Positions 1-7,008 of a stretch of DNA of 16,290 bases are shown piece after piece. Numbering within the stretch: the stretch's first letter is position 1; every line of letters starts with the position of its first letter. A model generated the notes under the pieces. It did not search any database. It worked only from the letters and a program-made list of their open reading frames with translations, and was not told where the DNA came from. Source of the DNA: DAOPMC01 sp035392025 (lineage in GTDB: Bacteria; Bacillota_I; Bacilli_A; RF39; UBA660). Where the stretch lies: positions 1-16,290 of the forward strand of contig DAOPMC010000022.1 of the NCBI GenBank assembly GCA_035392025.1, given 5' to 3'. The translations under genes were made by a program, and so were the position numbers.

Positions 1-321
1 GTAGATAATATGGAAGAAGCAAAAAGATATTATGAGGAAATATTGGGGTTAAAAAAGAAATTTGATTTTTCTGATAAGGGAATGGTTGCTTATAATATTG
101 GAAATGAAGAACCTGCAATAATTTTAAAAGACAAAAATAAATTTGAGAATTTAAAGCCTACAATATGGTTTGAAGTAGAAGATGTTGCAATCTTCTATAA
201 AGAAATGTTGAATAATGGTATAAAATTTTTGAGTGAGCCTTTTAAAATTGGAACTGGTAATGCAGTCGAGTTTGAAGATCCATTTGGAAATAGACTTGGC
301 GTTACAGATTATATTAAGTAA
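1..321 (+). CDS. VOC-superfamily (glyoxalase/bleomycin-resistance fold) protein, 5' end missing
   Basis: The frame is open to the left edge: the codons before the ATG at 10 read V-D-N-M-E-E-A, which matches the usual start of the VOC fold (VxNMEEAxxFYxxxLG). The ATG at 10 is therefore probably internal and about 8-10 residues are missing. Visible VOC landmarks are the YYEEILGL helix end and the C-terminal EFEDPFGNRLG strand, where the Glu is a common metal-ligand position in this fold. The visible 106 codons suit a single-domain VOC protein of roughly 115-120 aa. Substrate cannot be deduced; the family covers glyoxalases, dioxygenases and drug-binding proteins. It is followed after 12 bases by a padR gene, so the two probably form an operon with its promoter outside the window. 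Confidence 0.75.
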   Translation, partial: VDNMEEAKRYYEEILGLKKKFDFSDKGMVAYNIGNEEPAIILKDKNKFENLKPTIWFEVEDVAIFYKEMLNNGIKFLSEPFKIGTGNAVEFEDPFGNRLGVTDYIK

Positions 322-333
322 GGAGTAGAGATT

Positions 334-861
334 ATGTCAAATATAGATTTGGTATTATTAGGACTTATTAAACAAAAATCACAAAGTGCTTATGATATTA
401 AAAAAAATATAGAATATCGTAATATACCAAGATGGGTAAGAATTAGTGAACAGTCTATTTATAAGAAAGTATTACAATTAGAATCAAAAGAATATATTGT
501 TAGCCATAAAGAGAAAGAGGTAAATATGCCAGATAAAGCAGTATATACTATTACTGACAAAGGTAATGATTATTTTAATAGACTTATGAATGATATTTCA
601 AATTATGATGTTAGTCTATATTTGGATTTTAATATTATTATTACGAATTTAGATTTAGTAGATGATGAACAAAAAAAGATTCTTGTTTCTAATATAAAAT
701 CAAAGATATTAGAATTAAAAGAATTGCTAAATGAAAGACAATCTCATAGACAACATATTCCTAATGTTGGAAAACAAATGTTCAAACAACAATTAGCATT
801 AGTAGAAACATTAGAAAAGTGGATAATTGATTTTGAGAATAGTTTAAAAGGACAAAATTAG
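334..861 (+). CDS. PadR-family transcriptional regulator
   Basis: This 175-aa protein looks like a PadR-type DNA-binding repressor. Residues 1-85 form the winged helix: the first helix resembles LVLLGLIKQKSQSAYDIKK, the putative recognition helix is around 38-52 (SEQSIYKKVLQLESK), and YTITDKG at 71-77 is the typical wing strand before the third helix. Residues 90-175 are helical and Lys/Glu/Leu rich, as in the C-terminal dimerisation helices of the longer PadR subgroup. The start has a GGAG site 8 bases upstream. It sits between a VOC gene and the tet gene; by family custom it would control its own operon, here perhaps the VOC gene. Whether it also affects the downstream tet gene is inference only. 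Effector unknown. Confidence 0.87.
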   Translation: MSNIDLVLLGLIKQKSQSAYDIKKNIEYRNIPRWVRISEQSIYKKVLQLESKEYIVSHKEKEVNMPDKAVYTITDKGNDYFNRLMNDISNYDVSLYLDFNIIITNLDLVDDEQKKILVSNIKSKILELKELLNERQSHRQHIPNVGKQMFKQQLALVETLEKWIIDFENSLKGQN

Positions 862-896
862 CAAATATTGATTTTAAGTTAAAAGATAAATTTGTA

Positions 897-903
897 GGGA
901 GGG
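897..903 (+). promoter_or_regulatory. Strong ribosome binding site of the tet gene
   Basis: GGGAGGG lies 7 bases before the ATG at 911. It stands within a 49-base gap after padR that holds no stem-loop, no leader peptide frame with its own site, and no convincing promoter. Confidence 0.8.
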
Positions 904-910
904 AAATTCC

Positions 911-2833
911 ATGAAAATAATCAACATTGGTATTCTTGCTCATGTAGATGCAGGAAAGACGACTTTAACGGAAAGTCTGCTTTATACAAGTGGAGCGATT
1001 TTAGAATTAGGCAGTGTAGATAAGGGAACAACAAGGACAGATACTATGTTTTTAGAACGTCAGCGTGGAATCACAATTCAGGCAGCAGTTACTTCTTTTA
1101 ATTGGAATGACTACAAAATCAATATTGTAGATACTCCTGGACATACAGATTTTATAACAGAAGTGTATCGTTCCTTATCTGTTCTTGATGGAGCTATTTT
1201 AGTAATTTCTGCTAAAGATGGTGTACAAGCACAAACAAGAATACTATTCCATGCACTTCAAAAAATGAATATACCAACAATTATTTTTATAAATAAAATA
1301 GATCAGTATGGAATTAACTTAAATAATATTTATCAAAATATCAAAGAAAAACTTTCAAATGATATTATTGTTATGCAAAATGTAACATTAACTCCAGAAA
1401 TATCAATTAAAAATATCATTGATTTAGATGAATGGGATCCTGTAATTTCCAAAAATGATAAACTTTTAAAAAAATATATTGCAGGAGAAAAATTGACTAT
1501 ACAGGAATTAACGCAGGAAGAATATAGGTGTGTTAAAAAAGGTTCGTTGTTTCCTATATACCATGGAAGTGCTAAAAATAATATAGGAACTCAACAACTC
1601 ATTGAAGCTATTTCAAATCTTTTTTGTCCTGAAATGAATAAGAATTATTCAGAACTATGTGGAAGAGTTTTTAAAATTGAATATACAGACCATAAGCAAA
1701 GATTAGTTTATTTGCGTCTTTACAGTGGAACATTACACTTACGAGATACAATTGTATTGTCAGAAAAAAAGAAAGTGAAACTTACAGAAATATATATTCC
1801 TTCAAATGGAGAAATGATACAGACAGAAATAGTTTGTTCTGGAGATATTTTTATAATACCTAACAATACATTAAGATTGAACGATATTATAGGAAATGAA
1901 AAGATTTTGCCATGCAATGTATGGAATGACAAGCCTGTACCAATGCTACGAACAAGAATTGAACCGATAAAAATAGAAGAGAGAGAAAAATTATTGGATG
2001 CTCTTACAGAAATTGCAGATACTGATCCTCTTTTACGTTATTGTGTTGATACGATAACACATGAAATCGTCATTTCTTTTTTAGGAACAGTGCAGTTAGA
2101 AGTTATCTGTTCTCTGTTGATTGAAAAATATCACATAAACATAAGAATCGAAGATCCAACCGTAATTTATTTGGAAAAGCCATTACAAAAGGCAGATTAT
2201 ACTATTCATATTGAAGTACCACCAAATCCATTTTGGGCATCAATTGGATTATCAATAACTCCACTTCCAATTGGCAGTGGAATACAGTACGAAAGCAAAG
2301 TTTCACTCGGTTATTTAAATCAAAGTTTCCAAAATGCAGTAAGAGAAGGTATTAATTATGGACTGGAGCAAGGTTTGTATGGCTGGGAAGTAACAGATTG
2401 TAAAATATGTTTTGAATATGGTGTTTATTATAGCCCTGTTAGTACTCCCTCGGATTTTCGTTTTCTTGCCCCAATTGTACTTGAACAAACATTGAAAAAA
2501 GCGGGAACGCAATTATTAGAGCCATATCTTTCGTTTATACTTTTTACACCACAGGGATACCTTTCTCGTGCATATAATGATGCACAAAAACATTGTGCAA
2601 TAATTGAAACTAGTCAATCAAAAAATGATGAAATTATTTTTACAGGACATATTCCTGTACGTTGTATTAATGAATATCGTAATACTTTAACTCTATATAC
2701 AAATGGGCAAGCAGTTTTTTTGACAGAATTAAAAGATTATCAAATTGCTACTTGTGAACCAGTTATTCAATCACGTAGACCAAATAATCGAATAGATAAA
2801 GTACGCCATATGTTTAATAAAAAAGAAAATTAA
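911..2833 (+). CDS. tet(44): Ribosomal-protection tetracycline resistance protein, Tet(44)-like
   Basis: EF-G-like GTPase that binds the ribosome and displaces tetracycline. Visible GTPase motifs: G1 AHVDAGKT (10-17), the ERQRGITI switch region (49-56), G3 DTPGH (74-78), G4 NKID (128-131). Domain IV carries the loop YYSPV at 506-510, exactly the numbering of the drug-displacing loop known in Tet(M), and the C-terminus ends in the family-typical RRPNNRIDKVRHMFNK. The length of 640 aa fits Tet(44) rather than the 639 of Tet(M), Tet(O) and Tet(W). I assign tet(44) from recalled sequence (for example the N-terminal stretch LLYTSGAILELGSVDKG and the CNVWNDK segment), which needs an alignment. No frameshift or missing catalytic residue is seen. 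More than half of its Arg codons are CGN, unlike the AGA-dominated transfer genes, which suggests separate acquisition. Tet(44) was described with ant(6)-Ib in Campylobacter fetus and Clostridioides difficile; no aminoglycoside gene is in this window. Confidence 0.93.
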   Translation: MKIINIGILAHVDAGKTTLTESLLYTSGAILELGSVDKGTTRTDTMFLERQRGITIQAAVTSFNWNDYKINIVDTPGHTDFITEVYRSLSVLDGAILVISAKDGVQAQTRILFHALQKMNIPTIIFINKIDQYGINLNNIYQNIKEKLSNDIIVMQNVTLTPEISIKNIIDLDEWDPVISKNDKLLKKYIAGEKLTIQELTQEEYRCVKKGSLFPIYHGSAKNNIGTQQLIEAISNLFCPEMNKNYSELCGRVFKIEYTDHKQRLVYLRLYSGTLHLRDTIVLSEKKKVKLTEIYIPSNGEMIQTEIVCSGDIFIIPNNTLRLNDIIGNEKILPCNVWNDKPVPMLRTRIEPIKIEEREKLLDALTEIADTDPLLRYCVDTITHEIVISFLGTVQLEVICSLLIEKYHINIRIEDPTVIYLEKPLQKADYTIHIEVPPNPFWASIGLSITPLPIGSGIQYESKVSLGYLNQSFQNAVREGINYGLEQGLYGWEVTDCKICFEYGVYYSPVSTPSDFRFLAPIVLEQTLKKAGTQLLEPYLSFILFTPQGYLSRAYNDAQKHCAIIETSQSKNDEIIFTGHIPVRCINEYRNTLTLYTNGQAVFLTELKDYQIATCEPVIQSRRPNNRIDKVRHMFNKKEN

Positions 2834-2866
2834 GTTACTATTCGCTAAATTACAATTTGTTTAACT

Positions 2867-2896
2867 AAAGGACTAAAAATTTAGTTCTTTTCTTTT
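2867..2896 (+). terminator. Intrinsic terminator after the tet gene
   Basis: A 10-bp stem (2867-2876 with 2881-2890, one G-U pair, loop of 4) is followed by TCTTTTC. The stem is A/T rich, so strength is uncertain. It lies 34 bases past the tet stop and just before the promoter of the polymerase gene, separating the two units. Confidence 0.6.
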
Positions 2897-2921
2897 CAAG
2901 TACAAATGTTCGTGATATAAT
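2893..2921 (+). promoter_or_regulatory. Promoter of the Y-family polymerase operon
   Basis: A perfect TATAAT (2916-2921) is preceded by TG at 2913-2914, giving an extended -10 element. TTTTCA at 2893-2898 is a plausible -35 at 17-bp spacing. Transcription would start near 2928, leaving a leader of only about 10 bases before the ATG at 2938. The -35 overlaps the T-tail of the preceding terminator. Confidence 0.75.
2899..2912 (+). promoter_or_regulatory. Putative LexA/DinR (SOS) operator
   Basis: AGTACAAATGTTCG fits the Bacillota LexA core GAAC-N4-GTTC with one mismatch (GTAC for GAAC). The inner bases AAAT also fit the purine-N-purine-pyrimidine pattern of the B. subtilis consensus. It lies exactly between the -35 and -10 boxes of a translesion-polymerase promoter, where a repressor would block transcription, and error-prone polymerases are classic SOS genes. 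The match is not perfect and the genome's LexA consensus is unknown. Confidence 0.5.
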
Positions 2922-2937
2922 ATGTGTGGTGGTTAGA

Positions 2938-4434
2938 ATGAATAGAATATATATATGTATAGATTTAAAATCATTCTATGCGTCTGTAGAATGTAGAGAA
3001 AGAAATCTTGATCCTCTTAAAACAAATTTAGTTGTTGCAGATAAGTCAAGAACAGAGAAAACAATTTGTTTAGCCGTAAGTCCATCTCTAAAACAATATG
3101 GAATAAAAGGTAGAGCAAGACTTTTTGAAGTTGTTCAAAAGGTAAAAGAAATTAATTATCAAAGAAGAAAAGAAAATAACTATAAAAAATTTATTGGAAA
3201 ATCATATTTAGATGAGGAATTAAAACATAATAAATCTTTAGAACTGGATTATATTGTTGCTCCACCACAAATGCTAAAATATATGAAATATAGTACAGAT
3301 ATATATAATGTGTATTTAAAATATATAGCACCTGAAGATATATTTGTTTACTCGATAGATGAAGTGTTCTGTGATGTAACTAATTATTTAAAAACTTATA
3401 ATATGACGGCAAAAGAATTAGTAAGTAAAATGATTCATGATGTATATGATACAACAGGAATTACTGCTACTGCAGGAATTGGAACTAACATGTTTTTGTG
3501 TAAAATTGCAATGGATATAGTTGCAAAGCATAAAGAACCTAATGAGATAGGTGTTAGAATTGCTGAACTTAATGAACAAAGTTATAGAGAAGAATTATGG
3601 AATCACAAACCAATAACAGATTTCTGGAGAGTCGGGAGTGGACTTGCAAAAAAATTAGAAATGAATAGACTCTATACAATGGGAGATGTAGCAAGATGTT
3701 CTATTAATAATGAAGATTTATTATATAAATTGTTTGGTGTTAATGCAGAACTTCTTATAGATCATTCGTGGGGTTATGAGCCATGTACAATGGAAAGTGT
3801 AAAAGCATATAAGCCAAGAACTACAAGCTTAAGTTCTGGGCAAGTTCTTCATTGCCCATATAATTATAAACAAACAGAATTGATTGTAAAAGAAATGATG
3901 GACTTATTAAGTTTGGATTTAGTAGAAAAACATTATGTGACAGACCAATTAACATTGACTATTGAGTATGATATTGAATGTTTAACAAATCCTGCTATTA
4001 GAAGATTATATGATGGAGAAATTACAACAGACCATTACGGTAGAAAAGTACCCAAACATTCACACGGAACTATTAATTTAGAATATAAAACATCATCAAC
4101 TGTAAAATTAATGGATGCAATAGTGAGTTTGTACGAAAGAATTACTAATAAAAATCTTTTAATTAGAAAAATTAGTATTTCAACTAATAACTTAGTAAAT
4201 GAATCAGATGTAAAAGATAAACCTAGATATGAACAATTTGATTTATTTAATTATAATGAGAAGAATTTAAATGAAAATGTAAGAGAAAAAGAAGCAGATG
4301 AGAATAAAATACAAAAAACTATAATTGATTTAAAAAAGAGATTTGGTAAAAATGCAATCTTAAAAGGGATTAATTTAGAAAAAGATGGTACAACTATTGA
4401 AAGAAATAAAGAAGTTGGAGGTCATAAGGGATAA
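2938..4434 (+). CDS. Y-family (UmuC/DinB-type) DNA polymerase
   Basis: Translesion DNA polymerase of the UmuC/UvrX type common on mobile elements. The ATG at 2938 is chosen because the protein then begins MNRIYICIDLKSFYASVE, the family N-terminus, and because transcription probably starts near 2928; an in-frame GTG at 2926 would be almost leaderless. Palm motifs: metal-binding D9 with steric-gate region FYASVE (13-18) and SIDEVF (139-144) carrying D141 and E142. A helix-hairpin-helix follows around 226-255 (ITDFWRVGSGLAKKL), then the little-finger domain, and a C-terminal segment KKRFGKNAIL...GGHKG shared by mobile-element UmuC proteins. It lacks an obvious UmuD-type partner here but overlaps a YolD-like gene by one base. 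Probable role: tolerance of damaged or single-stranded DNA, perhaps second-strand synthesis after transfer (inference). Confidence 0.93.
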   Translation: MNRIYICIDLKSFYASVECRERNLDPLKTNLVVADKSRTEKTICLAVSPSLKQYGIKGRARLFEVVQKVKEINYQRRKENNYKKFIGKSYLDEELKHNKSLELDYIVAPPQMLKYMKYSTDIYNVYLKYIAPEDIFVYSIDEVFCDVTNYLKTYNMTAKELVSKMIHDVYDTTGITATAGIGTNMFLCKIAMDIVAKHKEPNEIGVRIAELNEQSYREELWNHKPITDFWRVGSGLAKKLEMNRLYTMGDVARCSINNEDLLYKLFGVNAELLIDHSWGYEPCTMESVKAYKPRTTSLSSGQVLHCPYNYKQTELIVKEMMDLLSLDLVEKHYVTDQLTLTIEYDIECLTNPAIRRLYDGEITTDHYGRKVPKHSHGTINLEYKTSSTVKLMDAIVSLYERITNKNLLIRKISISTNNLVNESDVKDKPRYEQFDLFNYNEKNLNENVREKEADENKIQKTIIDLKKRFGKNAILKGINLEKDGTTIERNKEVGGHKG

Positions 4435-4835
4435 TGGATGATTACAAAGATATAATTAATCTTCCTCATCATATATCAAAAAAAAGACCACAGATGTCTT
4501 TATATGCAAGGTCTGCCCAATTTGCACCCTTTGCTGCACTTACAGGATATAGTGATGAAGTCAAAGAAAAAGCAAGATTAACTAATAAAAGAATAGAACT
4601 GAGTGAAGAAGAAAAAGAGTTTTTAAATGGTAAAATATTAAAGATAAATGAAGTTATTAAAACTAGACCTAAAATATCGGTTACTTATTTTGTTAAAGAT
4701 TTAAAAAAAGAAGGTGGCTCTTATTTAACAGTCACGGATAATGTTAAGAGAATTGATGATGTTTTAGGAGTTATTAAGTTTAAAAGTAAGGATATTAAGA
4801 TGGATGACATTATTAATATTGAAATGAATGATTAA
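4434..4835 (+). CDS. YolD-like protein
   Basis: This 133-aa protein starts in a TAATG overlap with the polymerase gene, so translation is coupled. The segment MSLYARSAQFAPFAALTGYSDEVKEKAR (in two adjoining pieces) is typical of YolD-like proteins found with Y-family polymerases on plasmids, phages and conjugative elements, followed by a helical RLTNKRIELSEEEKEFL section and a beta-rich C-terminal half. YolD-like proteins are regarded as functional counterparts of UmuD-type partners in Bacillota, but their biochemical role is poorly known. It shares the SOS-like promoter upstream of the polymerase and ends just before a strong hairpin terminator. Confidence 0.87.
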   Translation: MDDYKDIINLPHHISKKRPQMSLYARSAQFAPFAALTGYSDEVKEKARLTNKRIELSEEEKEFLNGKILKINEVIKTRPKISVTYFVKDLKKEGGSYLTVTDNVKRIDDVLGVIKFKSKDIKMDDIINIEMND

Positions 4836-4848
4836 AATTTAAGTTATG

Positions 4849-4880
4849 AAAGATTGATATATTATCAGTCTTTTTTTGTT
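4849..4880 (+). terminator. Intrinsic terminator between the polymerase cassette and the transfer operon
   Basis: An 11-bp stem (4849-4859 with 4863-4873, one G-U pair, 3-base loop) runs into a tract of seven T at 4871-4877. It begins 13 bases after the yolD stop and ends less than 20 bases before the relaxase start. Stem is mostly A-U, so read-through is possible. Confidence 0.78.
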
Positions 4881-4897
4881 TGAAGAAAGGAGAAATG

Positions 4898-6232
4898 ATG
4901 GCAACAACAGGTATATGGAAAATAGAAAAAAGAATAGACCACGTTATAGATTATACAGTCAATGTTGAAAAAACAATTAATAGTGAGTATGGAAAAAATA
5001 ATTATAAAGATTTACACAATGTTATAGAATATGCTACTGCTGATTACAAAACTGAAAAGCAATATTATGTATCTGGAATTAATTGTTCTCCTGAAACTGC
5101 ATTAAAAGAAATGACAATTACAAAAAAAGAATATGAAAAAACAAATGGAATATTAGGGTTTCATGCTTTTCAATCTTTTGCAGAAGGAGAAGTAACACCA
5201 GAACTTGCTCATACAATTGGAATTAAATTAGCAGAACAAATGTGGGGAGATAGATTTGAAGTAATTGTTTCAACTCATTTAAATACAAAACATTATCATA
5301 ATCATTTTGTAATAAATTCTGTTTCATTTAAAGATGGTAAGAGATATTATGATAAAAGAGAAACTTATGCAGAATTAAGACATTTATCAGATACACTTTG
5401 TGAAGAATATGGGATAAGTGTATTAAAAGAAAAAGCGTGTAGAAATAGTAAAATAAATTATAGCAATTATTATAAAGGAGCAACAGATAAATCAAACTAT
5501 CATACAATTACCAAAGAAGATATTGATAAAGCAATTGCTCAAGCATATTCGTTTTCTGATTTTGAAATGATTATGATAGCAATGAACTATAAACTATATT
5601 TTAGAGGTAAAGATTTTAGTGTAAGCAGATATCCATATAGTAAGCATATAAGAGTTGGAAGAAGTTATGGAGAAGAATATAGCATTGATAGAATAAAAGA
5701 ACGTATAAATGAAGAACACTCAACAAAGGAGCCATTTCCAGAATCGTCTTTTAGTACTGTATATAAAAATCTTAATAATAAAACAATTAACAAAGTTAAA
5801 CATTGTGGAATATATGGATTATATTTGCATTATTGTTATTTATTGAAAGTATTTCCAAAAGAAAATCCTAGAAAAAAATTATCTCCGTCTATACGTGCAG
5901 ATATATATAAAATGGATAATATATCCAAAGAAGCAGAACTGCTTGTAAGTAATAAAATTAATACTTATGAGCAGTTCTTTTTATATAAAAGTACAAAGAT
6001 AAAGGAACTAGATGATTTAAGAACGGAAAGAAGTAAATTATGGTACGAGCATAAAAAATCTAGTAATAATATTGAAAAAGAATCTATAAGAAAAGAACTA
6101 GATTTGTTAAATGAAAAAATAAAACCATTAAAGGAGGTGGTGCAATTATGTGATGACATTGAAACTAGATTACCAAAGATAGAAAAAAATCTAGAAGAAG
6201 TAAAAGATGAAAAAGAAAGGAGAAAAGACTAA
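4898..6232 (+). CDS. MobA/VirD2-like relaxase (MOBP type)
   Basis: The relaxase nicks oriT and stays bound to the 5' end of the transferred strand. The ATG at 4898 is preferred: AAAGGAG at 4886-4892 is 5 bases upstream, whereas the adjoining ATG at 4895 is only 2 bases away and the TTG at 4880 lies before the site. The 444-aa protein begins MATTGIWKIEKRIDHVIDY, typical of Tn1549-like relaxases; Y19 is a candidate nucleophile. The metal-binding His cluster is THLNTKHYHNHFVINS with H127, H132, H134 and H136. GFHAFQSF (87-94) is the conserved strand before it. The C-terminal part (about 330-444) is a charged helical region with coiled-coil character. Its stop overlaps the next gene by one base. 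No MobC-like accessory gene is seen upstream. Family assignment is firm; nucleophile is inferred. Confidence 0.94.
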   Translation: MATTGIWKIEKRIDHVIDYTVNVEKTINSEYGKNNYKDLHNVIEYATADYKTEKQYYVSGINCSPETALKEMTITKKEYEKTNGILGFHAFQSFAEGEVTPELAHTIGIKLAEQMWGDRFEVIVSTHLNTKHYHNHFVINSVSFKDGKRYYDKRETYAELRHLSDTLCEEYGISVLKEKACRNSKINYSNYYKGATDKSNYHTITKEDIDKAIAQAYSFSDFEMIMIAMNYKLYFRGKDFSVSRYPYSKHIRVGRSYGEEYSIDRIKERINEEHSTKEPFPESSFSTVYKNLNNKTINKVKHCGIYGLYLHYCYLLKVFPKENPRKKLSPSIRADIYKMDNISKEAELLVSNKINTYEQFFLYKSTKIKELDDLRTERSKLWYEHKKSSNNIEKESIRKELDLLNEKIKPLKEVVQLCDDIETRLPKIEKNLEEVKDEKERRKD

Positions 6233-7005
6233 TGAATTCATCAGGAGACGCTGCAGAATCAATTGTAAGAATGAGTTTACAAGGATTTGAAGTAGCAGCA
6301 AAAATAACAGGCAGTGGTGCTAAAAATGTTGGTGCTTTAATTATTGCAATAATGAAAGATAAAAAACAAACAAAAGGTAAAACTAGCCTAACTAATATGC
6401 TTAAATCTGGAAAAGAATTAAAGGTATTTTCTATAAAACAAGACGACCTTAAAAAGTTTACAGAAGAAGCAAAAAGATATGGAGTATTATATTCTGCATT
6501 AATTGATAAAAGACAGAAAAATAGTCCAGACGGAATAGTTGATATTATGGTAAGAGCAGAGGATGCTTCTAAAATTAATCGTATTGTAACTAGATTTAAG
6601 TTATCAGCTGTTAATACTGCAAATATCAAAAGTGAAATTGAAAAAGAAATGATTGATAAGACTATAAAAGAGGCAATGGAAAAAGGCGTAGAAGTCAAAT
6701 CAGTTGAAGATCAATTAGTAGATGATATTTTGAGTAAGCCAATACAGAAAGAGGAAAAAGAAGTATCAAACCCCAATTTGGCGAAGACAGAAAAAAGCCC
6801 TCAGTCAGAGCCTTCATTAAAGAACAAAAGCAAATCAGAGGAGGGTACTAAGTCTAAACCGTCAGTACGAGAAACTTTAAAAGAAATCAAGAAAGAACAA
6901 GTACAAGAAAAAGTTAAAGAAAAAGACTTAGATAAAGGAATTGCAAAAAAAGAAAAAAATAAAAGTACAAAGATTAAGCACAAAAAATCAAAGGAAAGAG
7001 GTTAA
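6232..7005 (+). CDS. PcfB-like (DUF3801) conjugation accessory protein
   Basis: The PcfB family is named after an enterococcal pCF10 protein that works with the relaxase and coupling protein at the relaxosome. Residues 1-140 carry the recognisable domain: SGDAAESIVRMSLQGFEVAAKITGSGAKN at the start, a FSIKQDDLKKFTEEAKRYGVLYSAL segment, and a VDIMVRAEDASKINRIVTRF strand. Residues 165-257 are a low-complexity tail rich in Lys, Glu and Ser with no predicted fold, probably a flexible basic DNA- or partner-binding tail (inference). A 257-aa length is somewhat long for the family because of that tail. It overlaps the relaxase stop by one base and lies 3 bases before the next gene, as in related elements. 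Confidence 0.88.
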   Translation: MNSSGDAAESIVRMSLQGFEVAAKITGSGAKNVGALIIAIMKDKKQTKGKTSLTNMLKSGKELKVFSIKQDDLKKFTEEAKRYGVLYSALIDKRQKNSPDGIVDIMVRAEDASKINRIVTRFKLSAVNTANIKSEIEKEMIDKTIKEAMEKGVEVKSVEDQLVDDILSKPIQKEEKEVSNPNLAKTEKSPQSEPSLKNKSKSEEGTKSKPSVRETLKEIKKEQVQEKVKEKDLDKGIAKKEKNKSTKIKHKKSKERG

Positions 7006-7008
7006 AAA

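Noticed and set aside
868..896. Promoter TTGATT with TTTGTA at 17 bp before the tet gene
   Set aside because: The -10 match is poor and transcription would begin inside the ribosome binding site; GATAAA is only 14 bp away, too close.
2926..2937. GTG at 2926 as the polymerase start
   Set aside because: It would lie at or before the predicted transcription start and add MVVR before the canonical family N-terminus.
4858..4866. TATATTATC as a -10 element for the relaxase operon
   Set aside because: It is the loop side of the terminator stem, and no -35 at 16-18 bp fits.
10..6481. Identical 18-base stretch near 12-29 and 6463-6480 (GAAGAAGCAAAAAGATAT)
   Set aside because: Both copies encode E-E-A-K-R-Y in unrelated genes of an A-rich genome; most likely chance.
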